From positions 374,501 through 438,500 of the forward strand of contig NZ_JALKBG010000008.1 of assembly GCF_023016155.1 (NCBI RefSeq): a DNA stretch of 64,000 nucleotides. Reading direction: 5' to 3'. Below, one piece after another: positions 1 through 9,853 of this stretch. The stretch is from Aliiroseovarius sp. F20344 (GTDB taxonomy: Bacteria; Pseudomonadota; Alphaproteobacteria; Rhodobacterales; Rhodobacteraceae). The first letter of the stretch is position 1; every line of letters starts with the position of its first letter. The notes under the pieces are model-generated. The model was not told the DNA's origin, did no database searches, and saw only the letters and a list, made by a program, of their open reading frames with translations. A program made the position numbers and the translations under genes.

Positions 1-3000
1 CACAAGCACATCGCCTGCAGTCCCGATCGCTCCCGAGCTGCCAACCAGCCCTGTCCCTTCGCCGACTTCGCCCAGAACACCACCGCCGCCGCCGACCGAC
101 TGCGCGAAAATCGCGGTGGCGCCGTCGCCCAGCGTCACAATGGCACCGTTGCTGATCACAGTGACGTCGCCGCCATTGCCACCCGCACCACCCGAGGCCC
201 CAAAAGCCAAGGCGTCTGTATTTTCCTCGCCATTGATGCCGCGGTCGACATTGCCGGCCATTCCGCCGCCGCCGCCAACCGACTGCGCGAAGATTCCATA
301 GCCTGCGGTTCCGGCGGTCAGGATCAGGCCATCATTCGTGACCAGGACATCGCCGCCCTCACCGCCAGCGCCGCCCGAGCCACCAAGCCCGATGGTGCCC
401 GTTTCACCAACAGCGCCATAGCCGCCAAGGCCACCACCACCGCCAACAGATTGGGCAAAGACCCCGATGGCCCCTTCGCCCAGTGCCATCACATTGCCCC
501 GGTTTGTCACGGTCACCAGACCACCATCGCCGCTTGCACCACCGCGCCCACCGACTGCGATTTCGAACCGGCTGACGCCATCCTCTTCCTCGTCCGCCTC
601 GGGTGTTTCTGGCGCTTCAGGAGGCTCAGGGCCAGCCGGAAGGCCAGGAACGTCCGGTGCTTGGGGAAGGTCTGCAACGACTGGCAGGCCCGGCAAACCG
701 GGTAGACCTGGAAGTCCGGGCACCGTAACGCCATTCAAGCTAGGTAGACCGCCCAGATCCTTCAGGCTGGGCAGGCTTGGCAAGTTAGCCAGATTAGGCA
801 TGTTGGGAAGACCAGGCAGGCCTGTCACACCGGGCAAGCCGGGTGTGGAGCCCACCGACGGAAAGGCCGGAAGGGCCGGGATGGTCGGCAGGTTTGCAAC
901 CAGATCGCCTCCGATGGCGACAAGCTCGTCGATTGTGGGTTTGCCATGTTCGCCGTGCCCCCCGACGCCACCGCCGCCGCCAACGGATTGCGCCATAACC
1001 CCGAAAGCATTTGCGCCATAGGTCACAACCCAGCTGTCATTTTCAACATTTACGTCGCCGCCATTGCCAGCAGCGCCGCCGTCGCCACCCATCGTCAGTA
1101 CTCGCGATTTGTTCTGTGGTCCGTCGGGCTGGTTCGTATCTTCTTTCCCGGCAAAGATCGTGACCGCTTTCGAGTTGCCACCCGAGCCACCGCCGCCGCC
1201 GATGGATTGCGCCATGACGCCGTGCGAATTCAGGCCAAACGTGTTTACGATGCCGTCGATATCCACATTCACCGCACCCCCGTGTGCGCCGGTGCCACCT
1301 TGTCCGCCGATCCCGACGGCAACTGCAAGATTGCGCGCTGGGTCGCCATTCGGACCGGTCGCAGGTGTGGTCGCGCGAGTCATCGCAAGCGCCGAGCCGC
1401 CCGCACCGCCGCCGCCGCCAATCGACTGTGCCAATACACCTTCCGAGAACGCCCCCGTGGTCAGCAGATAGCCAGAGTGGGTCACATCGACTGCGCCGCC
1501 GATGTTTCCGTCGCCACCCGCACCCCCGATTGCAAACGCGTATTGGGTGGTGTCCCCCCCGCGTCCCAAAGCAGCGCTGCCAGTAAAGCCGCCCGCGCCA
1601 CCGCCACCGCCGATGGATTGGGCTTGGATACCGCGGCTCAGCACACCTTGGGTGTACAATGCGGCCGTGTTGTTGACCGAGACCTGATCGGCATAGCCAC
1701 CGGTCCCGCCATCGCCGCCAAGGGACAGGCCGAAGGCTGTGCTGTCGGCTCCCGAGAAGCCGATCGATAGCGCTTGGTTGGCCGTGCCGCCGCCGCCGCC
1801 GATGGATTGGGCAAGGATCGCGTGGGAATCGGCCGCCAGCGTGGTGACGCCTGCATGGTTCTGTACGTCGACAATGCCTGCGTGGTTGCCGTCGCCTCCG
1901 GAACCTCCCAAGCCAACGTAGAACTGGTTCGCGCCCGATCCGGCTTTCTTCGCAATGATGCTGCCCGCCACAGCCTGTCCGCCATTGCCTCCGCCGCCGC
2001 CGATGGATTGGGCCGTGATGCCGTGACTGCGCGTGCCGCCAGTCGAAATCGAGGCTGTGTTGGTGACAGAAACATCCGAGGCATAGCCACCCGTTACGCC
2101 AGATCCACCGCTTGCCAGCGCCAGCTGTGTCGCTTCGTTGTCCATGGCGAAATTGAACGCAATCGCACCACCGCCCGAGCCACCACCGCCGCCCAGCGAC
2201 AGAGCGTTGATGCCGATCGCATCGGCGCCGCGGGTCAGGATCGCCCCGTTCGAGGCTACGTTCACCGTGCCGCCAAAATGCCCGGTGCCTCCATTGCCCC
2301 CCAGTTGCAGGCTCATCGTTTTGCCGTCGTCAAAAGACCCGGCAAATGCACCGGCAAAGCCGCCGGTGCCGCCACCGCCGCCTATCGCGTGCGCCACGAT
2401 GCCGCCGCTGCCATTCGACGCCGTGTCGATCACGCTATTAGATACCACCGTGACCGCTCCGGAATGCCCGCCGCTGCCGCCCGTGCCGCCCAGCGTCACC
2501 GCAACGCCGTTGGATTTCGAGGACAGCGCCAACCCGGCGTTTACGCTGGCATTGCCACCACCGCCGCCGACCGAGCGCGCCACAACGCCTGCTGCGTTCA
2601 CGCCTTGCGTAACAACCTGCCCATTGGACACAACCCGCACGTCGCCGGCACGCGATCCGGTGCCGCCATCTGCGCCCAGCTGCAGTGACAAGGCGTTCGA
2701 TTTCGAGAATGCACCAGACAGATGCAGGTTCGCCGAGCCACCGCCGCCGCCAATACTTTCGGCGACGACGCCTGCGCTGCCTGCGCCCGCCGTGTAGATG
2801 TATGCGTGCAGCTCATCCAATGTGACCGCACCACCTGAACCGCCAGATCCGCCGCGACCGCCCATGGTCAGGCTTAGCCCTGCACCGCTGGTGCCCTGCG
2901 CCGCCATTGTGAAGCTGCCATTGCCTCCTCCGCCGCCGATGGATTGGGCGCGGATCGCGGCTGCGTCATCGCCGCGTGTGTAGACATTGATCAACGCGCC

Positions 3001-6000
3001 TGCTGCACCAATTCGTCCAGAGACCGTGCCGCCATTGCCGCCCGCGCCACCGCTGGACCCGACCGAAAGGCTGCCGCCAGCCCCTTTATTGCCACCGCCC
3101 GCAATGATGTAAGAGCCGTTGCCGCCTCCGCCGCCGATTGATTGCAGTTGCACCGCGTCGGAGCCTTGGCCCTGCGTCTGCAAAGAGGTGCCGCCACCTG
3201 CAATCCCGGTTTGGGTCAGTGCGACGTTGCCACCTGTACCACCGATGCCGCCGCTGGCCCCGATGGTTAGGCTGGCCGAGGCCGCACCCGCGGCTCGCAA
3301 GGACAAGGTTCCGCCAGCCATTCCACCACCGCCGCCAATCGACTGTGCCAGAAGTGCCTGCGCACCCTCGCCCATTGTGGAAATGGTGCCCGAGTTGGTC
3401 ACGGTCACCGCGCCACCATTGCCGCCATTGCCACCGCTACCACCAAGCGCAAGGGTCAGCGCGTTGCCCGTGGTTGCTGAAAGGCTACCAGCCGATCCTG
3501 CCGTGCCGCCGCCGCCACCAATGGATTGCGCCATAAGCCCAGCCGAGCGGTCGCCCTGTGTAAACAGATCTCCGGTGTTGTTGACAGTAACGGTGCCGCC
3601 CCAGCCGCCGCTGCCCGCGTTGCCACCAAGGCTGATTGTTGCCGCGCGGCCAGAACTGACCGTTCCACCCAGCGTGAAGCCTCCATTGCCTCCGCCGCCG
3701 CCGATGGATTGGGCGCGCAGTGCTGCGCTGTCATCACCATAGGTCACGATCTGCGCCGATTGCGTTACGTTTACCGCGCCGCCAAAAGCGCCACCCGATG
3801 CGCTGCCACCCAACCGCAGCGATGCTGAATTGCCTCCGCCTGCCAGACCTGCCGACATGCCGCCATTACCACCGCCGCCGCCGATGGACTGCGCCAGCAA
3901 CCCGTCCGACTGCGCGCCGCGTGTTGTGATGGCGCCGGTGTTCGTCACCTCGACTGTGCCGCCTTGGACGGCACCTGCGCCGGATCCGCCGATGGTGACG
4001 CCCATGCTGGCAGATCTGGCCAGAGTGCCGCCGATGGTGAAGCCGCCATTACCGCCACCGCCACCGATGGATTGCGCGGCGACGCCGATTGAATTGTCAC
4101 CCTGTGTCTCGATGGTGGCCGCGTTGGTCACACGGACAGTGCCACCCGCGCCACCGGAACTGCCGCTCCCGCCTATGCCTACCGAGGCTGCTGCCGTTCT
4201 GCTGAACCCACCCGTGATTGCCATGCCGCCATTGCCGCCGCCACCGCCGATGGATTGCGCCAGAATACCGGCCGAGTGATCTCCGATCGTTTGTAGGCGG
4301 CCGTCGGCACTGACCTGCACCGCGCCAGCCGATCCACCAGACGCGCCGCGTCCTCCAAGGGTGAAGGCCCCGCCAGCTGTTGTGGACACGCCCGCCGAGG
4401 CCGACATGCCGCCATTACCGCCACCGCCACCAATTGATTGTGCAAGGATCGCACCCGAGAAGCGGCCCATGGTAAAGATGTCTTTGTAGCTCGTCAGAAC
4501 AACGTTGCTACCCGCTCCACCAGCACCACCAGAACCGCCGAGCGCGACATTGATCGCTGCTGTGCCCGCGTTTACCCCGCCCGAGACGGCAAAGCCGCCG
4601 TTTCCGCCGCCACCGCCGATCGACTGTGCCGACAGGCCCGTAGCGTGATCGCCAAGCGTGGTAACCGTGGCGCGGCTGGTCAATGAGACCGTATTACCAT
4701 TGCCACCCGAGCCGCCAAAGCCGCCCATTGCCATTCCGGCGGTAAACGCGCTGTTCGAGACATCTGCCCCGATTGCGAATCCGCCATTGCCGCCGCCGCC
4801 GCCGACGGATTGTGCCAGAACACCGACCGAGCCGTCTCCTTCGGTGCGTAGAGTTGTGTCAAAAGCCGTGGTCCCCAGCGAAACCGACACCGCGCCACCA
4901 ACCTGACCGTTGCCGCCCGATCCGCCCATCGCCAGTGTGGCCCGGTTGCCGCCGAAGCCTCCTGACAGGGCGAAGCCGCCATTGCCGCCGCCGCCACCAA
5001 CCGATTGCGCCACAAGCCCGTGTGACAGGTCCCCTTTGGTCAGAATGCTTTCGGTTACGCTTGCAGTGACATAACCGCCGTGCCCGCCGATGCTGGCAGA
5101 CCCCCCGAAGGCCATTGTGGCGCTTCCAGTGCCTGCATTCGCGCTGGAAGCCGTGAACCCGCCATTGCCACCACCGCCACCGATAGATTGGGCAAGGATG
5201 GCGGTCGAGTTGTCACCATGAGTTTCAATGTTCCTGTCCGGAATGGCAGAGTTCGCGACGTTGACGTCGACCCGGCCACCATGTCCGCCAATACCGCCAG
5301 CCCCGCCAAAGCTAAGCCCGACCGAGCCCGTCGCTGCAAAGCTGCCCGAGCTGGACATGCCGCCATTGCCGCCTCCGCCGCCGATGGACTGTGCGACCAG
5401 AGCGTTTGCGTTGTCGCCAAAGGTCCACGCCCCGTTCGAGGCGCGCAGGTCAACACGTGCACCATTGCCGCCGATGCCGCCGGAACCACCGATGCTGGCT
5501 GTCGCGCTGGCGGTGAAGCTGGCCGAGGCGCTGATCGCCATGCCGCCGTCTCCACCACCACCGCCAATGGATTGTGCTAGAACGCCCGTCGCGCCGTCGC
5601 CTTGCGTCAGAACCAATCCGGCCGCATTGGCCCAGACGTTTCCGCCATGCCCGCCACTTCCGCCCGAGCCGCCAATGGACAGGCTGCCTGATAGGGCTCC
5701 GGACAGCGCGCCCGCAACAGCCATGCCACCACGTCCACCACCGCCGCCGATGGATTGCGCCACAAGGCCCGACGACATATCGCCCGCCGTGACGATGGCG
5801 CCATTCGCAGTCACCGCAACACGCTGGGCGTAGCCGCCGCTGCCACCTGCACCGCCAAGAGCCACCGAAAGTGCCCCTTTGCCCGAGGCGCCTGCCGCAA
5901 GGGCCATTCCACCATTGCCGCCGCCGCCACCAAGCGACTGGGCCAAGATCCCTGTGGCATGGTCCCCTTGGGTGCCGATCCTGTCATATGTGGTGACTGT

Positions 6001-8856
6001 GACGGTCCGTCCGCCACCGCCGGCGCCTGCAGCGCCACCCACGGCCACCGACAGGGCACCGCCGCCACTGGCCGCACCTGCGACCGCGAAGCCGCCATTG
6101 CCGCCGCCGCCGCCGATAGATTGCGCAACGATCCCATGGGCCCCGTCACCTGATGTGTCGATTTGACCACGCGATGTGACCGAGACATGCCCGGCATAAG
6201 TCCCCAGCGAACCGCTGCCACCCAAGGCCAACGATCCCGCGCCCGCGCCGCCAAAGCTTTGCGCCATCGAATGCCCGCCATTGCCGCCGCCACCCCCGAT
6301 GGATTGTGCAACGATGCCTGCGGACATCAGTCCGCGTGTCGCGATATTTCCATGACTGTCGACATTGACATTAGCGCCACCGCCGCCACGTGCGCCGCTG
6401 CCGCCAAGAGCAAAGCTCAGGCTGCCCACACCGCTCATGGCGCCTGCGAATGCAAAGCCACCATTGCCTCCACCGCCACCGATGGACTGCGCAAGAATTG
6501 CGGACGAGCGATCTCCGAGCGTGAGAAGGTTGTGATATGTCGAGACATTTACGCTTTGGGCCTGACCTCCCGCCGCACCTGATCCGCCCAATGCAAAGCT
6601 GAGAGCTCCGGTGGACGACGCCGACCCCGAGACCGCGTAGCCGCCATTGCCGCCGCCGCCACCCAGCGATTGTGCGCGCACGGCGTTGGACCATTCGCCC
6701 TCGGTCCGGATGGCCCCGCGATAGGCAACGGTCACGCTGCCTGCGTCGCCGCCGACGCCGCCATTGGCCCCGATGGCGAAGGCCGCCGAGAAGCCTGCGC
6801 CGAACGCGCTGGACATCGCTGCGCCGCCATTGCCGCCACCGCCACCGATGGATTGTGCCAAAATGCCGTCCGCGTAGTTTCCGCGCGTGTTAATATTAGC
6901 TGACCCGCCAAACCCATTCGTATTGGTGACGCTCACCTGAGAGCCATTTCCGCCAAATCCGCCACTTCCGCCCATGGCAAAGGATGCAAATGGTCCGGAC
7001 GATGTGGCCGAGCCCCCGGTTCCGCCGCCGCCGCCAATACTTTGCGCTGAAATGCCGGTAGAATAGTGCCCCCAGGTGGAAACATATCCATCGTTTCGCA
7101 CGGTGGCGCGCTCACCATTCCCGCCAAATCCGCCACGCCCGCCGATTGCGGCCATGCCGCTGGCGTTGCCGCCGTGACCGCCACCGCCGCCGATGGACTG
7201 AACGAAGATGCCAATGGCGTCCTGTCCGGCCGTATAGATCGCGCCGGTGTTTTCGACGATGGCCTGACCCGAAGATCCGGCCGAATTGCCGTTGCCACCC
7301 AAGGCAGCCGCGCCCGAGGCATTGCCGCCGACGCCACCGCCACCACCGATGGATTGCGCAAGAATGCCGTGGCTGCGCAGTCCCCAATGGGTGTTGATCG
7401 TGCCGCGGTTGGTGACCTGAAGCCCGGCACTGTCGCCGCCAAGACCACCTGTGCCACCTATGGCATAGTAGCCATCTGCCGCGCCACCGGCACCGCCGCC
7501 GCCGCCGATGCTTTGGGCCAGAATACCGACGGCGTCATGGGAGCCCCATGTGTCGATCGAGGCATTGTTGGTCACAAAGACACCGCCGCCGTTGCCACCG
7601 GAACGTCCGTTCCCACCAGCCGAGAACAAATAGCCCCCGGACCCGGCAGTACCTGCGAACCCACCAATGGATTGCGCCAGAATGCCGTTGGCACCCGCGC
7701 CGCGCGTGACGATGCTGGCCCAGTTCTGGTTGGTCACCTGCACGATGTCCCCGCGCGAGGCTGAACCACCTGCGCCGCCGGATCCAGAAACCCAGCCGCC
7801 ATTGCCGCCCAGACCGCCTCCGCCGCCCAGCGATTGCGCCACGATACCCGAGGCTCGGAACCCATGGGTGTTGATCGAGGCCATGTTGTTCAGCACAACG
7901 TATTCTCCGCGCCCGCCAACGCCGCCGGAGCCGCCGCCGCCGAATACCGTCCCGTTGTGACCATTGCCGCCATTGCCACCCAGACTGCGCATCAGGATCC
8001 CAGCTGAATCGTTTCCATATGTGGTGATACGGCCCTGAATAATGGCACTAAGCACTCCACCTCGTCCGCCAGGTCCACCGTATGTACGGTCGCTGGATCC
8101 GCCCGAACCGTGGCCGCCCGCGCTTGCCATGACGATGCCATGCCCGCGGTCTCCGGTGGTCACGATCTGGAACGCGTTGCCCATGGCCCAGTTTGTGTAT
8201 TGGGCATTGGTGCGATCATGGCCGAAGTCATAAACCGTGTTGTCGAAATAGATCGCCTCGTCGCCTGAACCACGGGTCGGGTTAGAATTGTCGATCCGCA
8301 GAGATAGATCGCTGCCGGAAAAGCCGAAGCGCTCATCAAGGTAGGGGAAGTTCACATCCCCTTGTAACAGGTATCCGCCAAACGAGCTGAGCTCGACCGC
8401 AGAGGCGCCGACGCCGTTGGCCTGTATGTATCGACCGACCCCATCCGGCAGAAGCCGCGCCTCGAAGTCATGGGCATAGTCCAGATAAGGCTGCGCATAG
8501 GTGAGTAAGCGAATGGCCGAGACATTGTTGGTGACAATCGGGCGATCCAGATAGGCGATCTCGATTTCCGAGAATGTATTCGGATTGAAAGGATTGACCA
8601 GATTCAAGGAGCCAAAGGGGCCAAAGGAGAATTTTGGAAAATGAACGCCGTTGGATTGGTTGCCTTCGCAGAAGACCTCAACAATCGCGCCCGAGGCGGG
8701 GTGGCCATTGTCCTCGATGCAGGGGTCATTGGCCCATATCGGTGTGCCAACCAGCACATTAAGCCCGGCCAAAAGGCCGAGTCTGGAAACATAACAAGTT
8801 AATCTTTTTGCGACACCCCAGCCACCCCAGGACGCGCGCAACAAACGCAAATTCAT
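1..8856 (-). CDS. Giant glycine-rich repeat exported protein (autotransporter/adhesin-like), 3' end beyond window
   Basis: The frame is open from ATG at 8856 to the left edge (2952 codons, no stop), so the C-terminus is missing. The N-terminus resembles a long signal peptide: basic residues, then a hydrophobic run ending GTPIWA, with predicted cleavage before NDPC. After about 230 non-repetitive residues come about 40 repeats of roughly 60 residues (180–195 bp). Each has the form V-x-V-x-N-x-G-x-I-x-T-x-G-x-x-S-x-GI followed by AQSIGGGGGNGG. This composition is known from very large surface autotransporters and adhesins of Alphaproteobacteria. No beta-barrel or type I secretion signal can be seen because the end is off-window. 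Codons 898–577 encode an unrelated Leu-Pro-rich insert. No clear Shine-Dalgarno precedes the ATG, and a TAG lies directly before it in the same frame. Surface display is inferred from family resemblance. Confidence 0.85.
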   Translation of the reverse strand, partial: MNLRLLRASWGGWGVAKRLTCYVSRLGLLAGLNVLVGTPIWANDPCIEDNGHPASGAIVEVFCEGNQSNGVHFPKFSFGPFGSLNLVNPFNPNTFSEIEIAYLDRPIVTNNVSAIRLLTYAQPYLDYAHDFEARLLPDGVGRYIQANGVGASAVELSSFGGYLLQGDVNFPYLDERFGFSGSDLSLRIDNSNPTRGSGDEAIYFDNTVYDFGHDRTNAQYTNWAMGNAFQIVTTGDRGHGIVMASAGGHGSGGSSDRTYGGPGGRGGVLSAIIQGRITTYGNDSAGILMRSLGGNGGNGHNGTVFGGGGSGGVGGRGEYVVLNNMASINTHGFRASGIVAQSLGGGGGLGGNGGWVSGSGGAGGSASRGDIVQVTNQNWASIVTRGAGANGILAQSIGGFAGTAGSGGYLFSAGGNGRSGGNGGGVFVTNNASIDTWGSHDAVGILAQSIGGGGGAGGAADGYYAIGGTGGLGGDSAGLQVTNRGTINTHWGLRSHGILAQSIGGGGGVGGNASGAAALGGNGNSAGSSGQAIVENTGAIYTAGQDAIGIFVQSIGGGGGHGGNASGMAAIGGRGGFGGNGERATVRNDGYVSTWGHYSTGISAQSIGGGGGTGGSATSSGPFASFAMGGSGGFGGNGSQVSVTNTNGFGGSANINTRGNYADGILAQSIGGGGGNGGAAMSSAFGAGFSAAFAIGANGGVGGDAGSVTVAYRGAIRTEGEWSNAVRAQSLGGGGGNGGYAVSGSASSTGALSFALGGSGAAGGQAQSVNVSTYHNLLTLGDRSSAILAQSIGGGGGNGGFAFAGAMSGVGSLSFALGGSGARGGGGANVNVDSHGNIATRGLMSAGIVAQSIGGGGGNGGHSMAQSFGGAGAGSLALGGSGSLGTYAGHVSVTSRGQIDTSGDGAHGIVAQSIGGGGGNGGFAVAGAASGGGALSVAVGGAAGAGGGGRTVTVTTYDRIGTQGDHATGILAQSLGGGGGNGGMALAAGASGKGALSVALGGAGGSGGYAQRVAVTANGAIVTAGDMSSGLVAQSIGGGGGRGGMAVAGALSGALSGSLSIGGSGGSGGHGGNVWANAAGLVLTQGDGATGVLAQSIGGGGGDGGMAISASASFTASATASIGGSGGIGGNGARVDLRASNGAWTFGDNANALVAQSIGGGGGNGGMSSSGSFAATGSVGLSFGGAGGIGGHGGRVDVNVANSAIPDRNIETHGDNSTAILAQSIGGGGGNGGFTASSANAGTGSATMAFGGSASIGGHGGYVTASVTESILTKGDLSHGLVAQSVGGGGGNGGFALSGGFGGNRATLAMGGSGGNGQVGGAVSVSLGTTAFDTTLRTEGDGSVGVLAQSVGGGGGNGGFAIGADVSNSAFTAGMAMGGFGGSGGNGNTVSLTSRATVTTLGDHATGLSAQSIGGGGGNGGFAVSGGVNAGTAAINVALGGSGGAGGAGSNVVLTSYKDIFTMGRFSGAILAQSIGGGGGNGGMSASAGVSTTAGGAFTLGGRGASGGSAGAVQVSADGRLQTIGDHSAGILAQSIGGGGGNGGMAITGGFSRTAAASVGIGGSGSSGGAGGTVRVTNAATIETQGDNSIGVAAQSIGGGGGNGGFTIGGTLARSASMGVTIGGSGAGAVQGGTVEVTNTGAITTRGAQSDGLLAQSIGGGGGNGGMSAGLAGGGNSASLRLGGSASGGAFGGAVNVTQSAQIVTYGDDSAALRAQSIGGGGGNGGFTLGGTVSSGRAATISLGGNAGSGGWGGTVTVNNTGDLFTQGDRSAGLMAQSIGGGGGTAGSAGSLSATTGNALTLALGGSGGNGGNGGAVTVTNSGTISTMGEGAQALLAQSIGGGGGMAGGTLSLRAAGAASASLTIGASGGIGGTGGNVALTQTGIAGGGTSLQTQGQGSDAVQLQSIGGGGGNGSYIIAGGGNKGAGGSLSVGSSGGAGGNGGTVSGRIGAAGALINVYTRGDDAAAIRAQSIGGGGGNGSFTMAAQGTSGAGLSLTMGGRGGSGGSGGAVTLDELHAYIYTAGAGSAGVVAESIGGGGGSANLHLSGAFSKSNALSLQLGADGGTGSRAGDVRVVSNGQVVTQGVNAAGVVARSVGGGGGNASVNAGLALSSKSNGVAVTLGGTGGSGGHSGAVTVVSNSVIDTASNGSGGIVAHAIGGGGGTGGFAGAFAGSFDDGKTMSLQLGGNGGTGHFGGTVNVASNGAILTRGADAIGINALSLGGGGGSGGGAIAFNFAMDNEATQLALASGGSGVTGGYASDVSVTNTASISTGGTRSHGITAQSIGGGGGNGGQAVAGSIIAKKAGSGANQFYVGLGGSGGDGNHAGIVDVQNHAGVTTLAADSHAILAQSIGGGGGTANQALSIGFSGADSTAFGLSLGGDGGTGGYADQVSVNNTAALYTQGVLSRGIQAQSIGGGGGAGGFTGSAALGRGGDTTQYAFAIGGAGGDGNIGGAVDVTHSGYLLTTGAFSEGVLAQSIGGGGGAGGSALAMTRATTPATGPNGDPARNLAVAVGIGGQGGTGAHGGAVNVDIDGIVNTFGLNSHGVMAQSIGGGGGSGGNSKAVTIFAGKEDTNQPDGPQNKSRVLTMGGDGGAAGNGGDVNVENDSWVVTYGANAFGVMAQSVGGGGGVGGHGEHGKPTIDELVAIGGDLVANLPTIPALPAFPSVGSTPGLPGVTGLPGLPNMPNLANLPSLPSLKDLGGLPSLNGVTVPGLPGLPGLPGLPVVADLPQAPDVPGLPAGPEPPEAPETPEADEEEDGVSRFEIAVGGRGGASGDGGLVTVTNRGNVMALGEGAIGVFAQSVGGGGGLGGYGAVGETGTIGLGGSGGAGGEGGDVLVTNDGLILTAGTAGYGIFAQSVGGGGGMAGNVDRGINGEENTDALAFGASGGAGGNGGDVTVISNGAIVTLGDGATAIFAQSVGGGGGVLGEVGEGTGLVGSSGAIGTAGDVLV
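577..900 (-). repeat. Leu-Pro-rich tripeptide insert with acidic tail inside the giant repeat protein
   Basis: Read on the minus strand in the frame of the giant protein, this segment breaks the glycine-rich pattern. It encodes about 85 residues with a period of three, hydrophobic-Pro-small, as in LPTIPALPAFPS, LPGLPNMPN and GLPGLPGLPGLP. A Pro/Glu/Asp-rich stretch ending EADEEEDG follows. Normal repeats resume on the C-terminal side, with three more AQS(I/V)GGGGG blocks before the window edge. It may form an extended polyproline-like stalk or linker. That structure is inference. Confidence 0.75.
975..8010 (-). repeat. Tandem repeat array of about 60-residue units with AQSIGGGGG core
   Basis: The recurrent plus-strand sequence around CCGATGGATTG, the complement of codons for AQSIGGGGG, occurs every 150–200 bp across this interval. 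Examples lie near 1210, 1615, 1990, 2940, 3525, 4070, 4620, 5390, 5755, 6120, 6490, 6850, 7350 and 7510. Units differ by synonymous and conservative changes, so this is old protein-level repetition rather than recent identical duplication. The two units nearest the N-terminus are shorter and more degenerate. Three further blocks lie beyond the Leu-Pro insert, near 445, 275 and 95. Confidence 0.8.
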
Positions 8857-9179
8857 CTATCTAGTACGTTGAGCGCCGCGGCAGTATTTCCTGCACTTTA
8901 GGTCACCCATCCCCAACTTCGTGACGTTAGGGTAGAGACGCGGTTTTCTCCTGTCAATAAGCCTAAAAATCGACACAATGTTGACAGCTTTCCGAACGGA
9001 TAAGAGGCAGCACGCAGCGCATTTTGTTGCCACAAACGCAGCCACCGTCGCCGTGATCAGTCCCATCTGAGCGGCCGACATTACCGGTTCGGACTGGCCG
9101 CTTATAGTTAATACGGTTTCGGTGGCAGCGGTTGTTTTGTAGCGGCGCAGTTCGCTGGTAGGCAATCTCGTGTGAATCG
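8857..9179 (-). promoter_or_regulatory. Upstream region of the giant gene with a candidate sigma-70 promoter
   Basis: No convincing gene is seen here. On the minus strand a TTGACA (8957–8952) and a TACCCT (8934–8929) are separated by 17 bp, giving a plausible sigma-70 promoter with a transcript start about 65 bp upstream of the ATG at 8856. The -35 box is perfect; the -10 box is weak. A minus-strand frame (9165–8857) ends in TAG immediately before the giant gene's ATG. Its composition is not protein-like and it is not called as a gene. Confidence 0.35.
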
Positions 9180-9413
9180 ATGAAAGAACAAAGATTGAGC
9201 TGGTTCTTAATTGAAATCGCCACCATAGACCCCTCTATTTCGTCGCCACCAGTCGAAGCACAACAAAAGTTAAGGCAAGAACTAAGCGAAAAGCTCTTTG
9301 GGCAAGAAAGTGTAATTGAGGATAAACCATCAAGCAGCCGAGGTCTTGATCTAGAGACTATCAAAAGTGTGACGAATCCGATCACTAAAGCAATAAAGGC
9401 TGCCAAATGGTAG
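9180..9413 (+). CDS. Possible small hypothetical protein, 77 aa
   Basis: This short frame has a protein-like composition: a hydrophobic N-terminal third (SWFLIEIATID), a charged helix-like middle (EAQQKLRQELSEKLF) and a basic end (KAIKAAKW). It is AT-richer than the surrounding genome, which may mark acquired DNA. There is no good ribosome binding site before the ATG and I recognise no family. It could equally be a chance frame in a non-coding interval. The following 9414–9688 holds nothing I can identify. Confidence 0.3.
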   Translation: MKEQRLSWFLIEIATIDPSISSPPVEAQQKLRQELSEKLFGQESVIEDKPSSSRGLDLETIKSVTNPITKAIKAAKW

Positions 9414-9688
9414 AGAATCCACCACAAGGACTACAAAATCTCAAATGCAGCTTGACTGACTGCTCCGCTCCGAAACAACGGCATTGGTAGGCGTTAGCAG
9501 AGGGCCGCTTGGGGAATTCGCCTAAGTTTTTGGATCGGCTGCGAATAACCGCTTCCCGCCAGCCTCAGAAAAATCCAAGAATTTTCTTCAAACGGCTGCT
9601 AGCGCTGCCCAAGGGATGGGGCGTCGGGTGGATAGGATAAGGCCGAACTCAACTAAAGATTTGTTCTTTACGTATTTTTTAAGAAAGG

Positions 9689-9763
9689 TGGTGCCCGGGG
9701 GCGGAATCGAACCACCGACACGAGGATTTTCAATCCACTGCTCTACCCCTGAGCTACCCGGGC
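9689..9763 (-). tRNA. tRNA-Phe (GAA)
   Basis: The minus strand folds as a full cloverleaf of 75 nt with encoded CCA. The acceptor stem is GCCCGGG paired with CCCGGGC, the D-arm contains TAGCTCAGGGGTAGAGC, the anticodon loop reads TTGAAAA (anticodon GAA), and the T-loop is GGTTCGATTCC. The 3' end faces the gene-poor stretch and the giant repeat gene. Confidence 0.97.
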
Positions 9764-9853
9764 ACGGGTGAACGTTTCATCGTTCGGGTGGGCGGGTTTT
9801 AGACGCGGGGTGCGGCGGTGTCCAGAGGGAAAACACCGTTTTTCGCAGGTTTT

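Noticed and set aside
116-7960. Many long Pro/Ala- or Arg-rich plus-strand frames, e.g. 467–1021, 946–1770, 1774–2688, 3119–3742
   Set aside because: They are complements of the glycine codons in the minus-strand repeat gene and have no ribosome sites or family features.
1-8010. Regular 180–195-bp periodicity resembling an array
   Set aside because: It is protein-coding repetition in one frame; repeats are far longer and more variable than CRISPR repeats.
8981-8986. Plus-strand TTGACA as a promoter for the 77-aa frame
   Set aside because: No -10 box at suitable spacing and the frame itself is doubtful.
8857-9165. Minus frame of 102 codons ending in TAG right before the giant gene's ATG
   Set aside because: Not protein-like in composition, overlaps the likely promoter, and no evidence for read-through.
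8963-9427. Minus frame of 154 codons with many Cys and His
   Set aside because: Composition is unlike a real protein and it is antisense to the weak 77-aa candidate.
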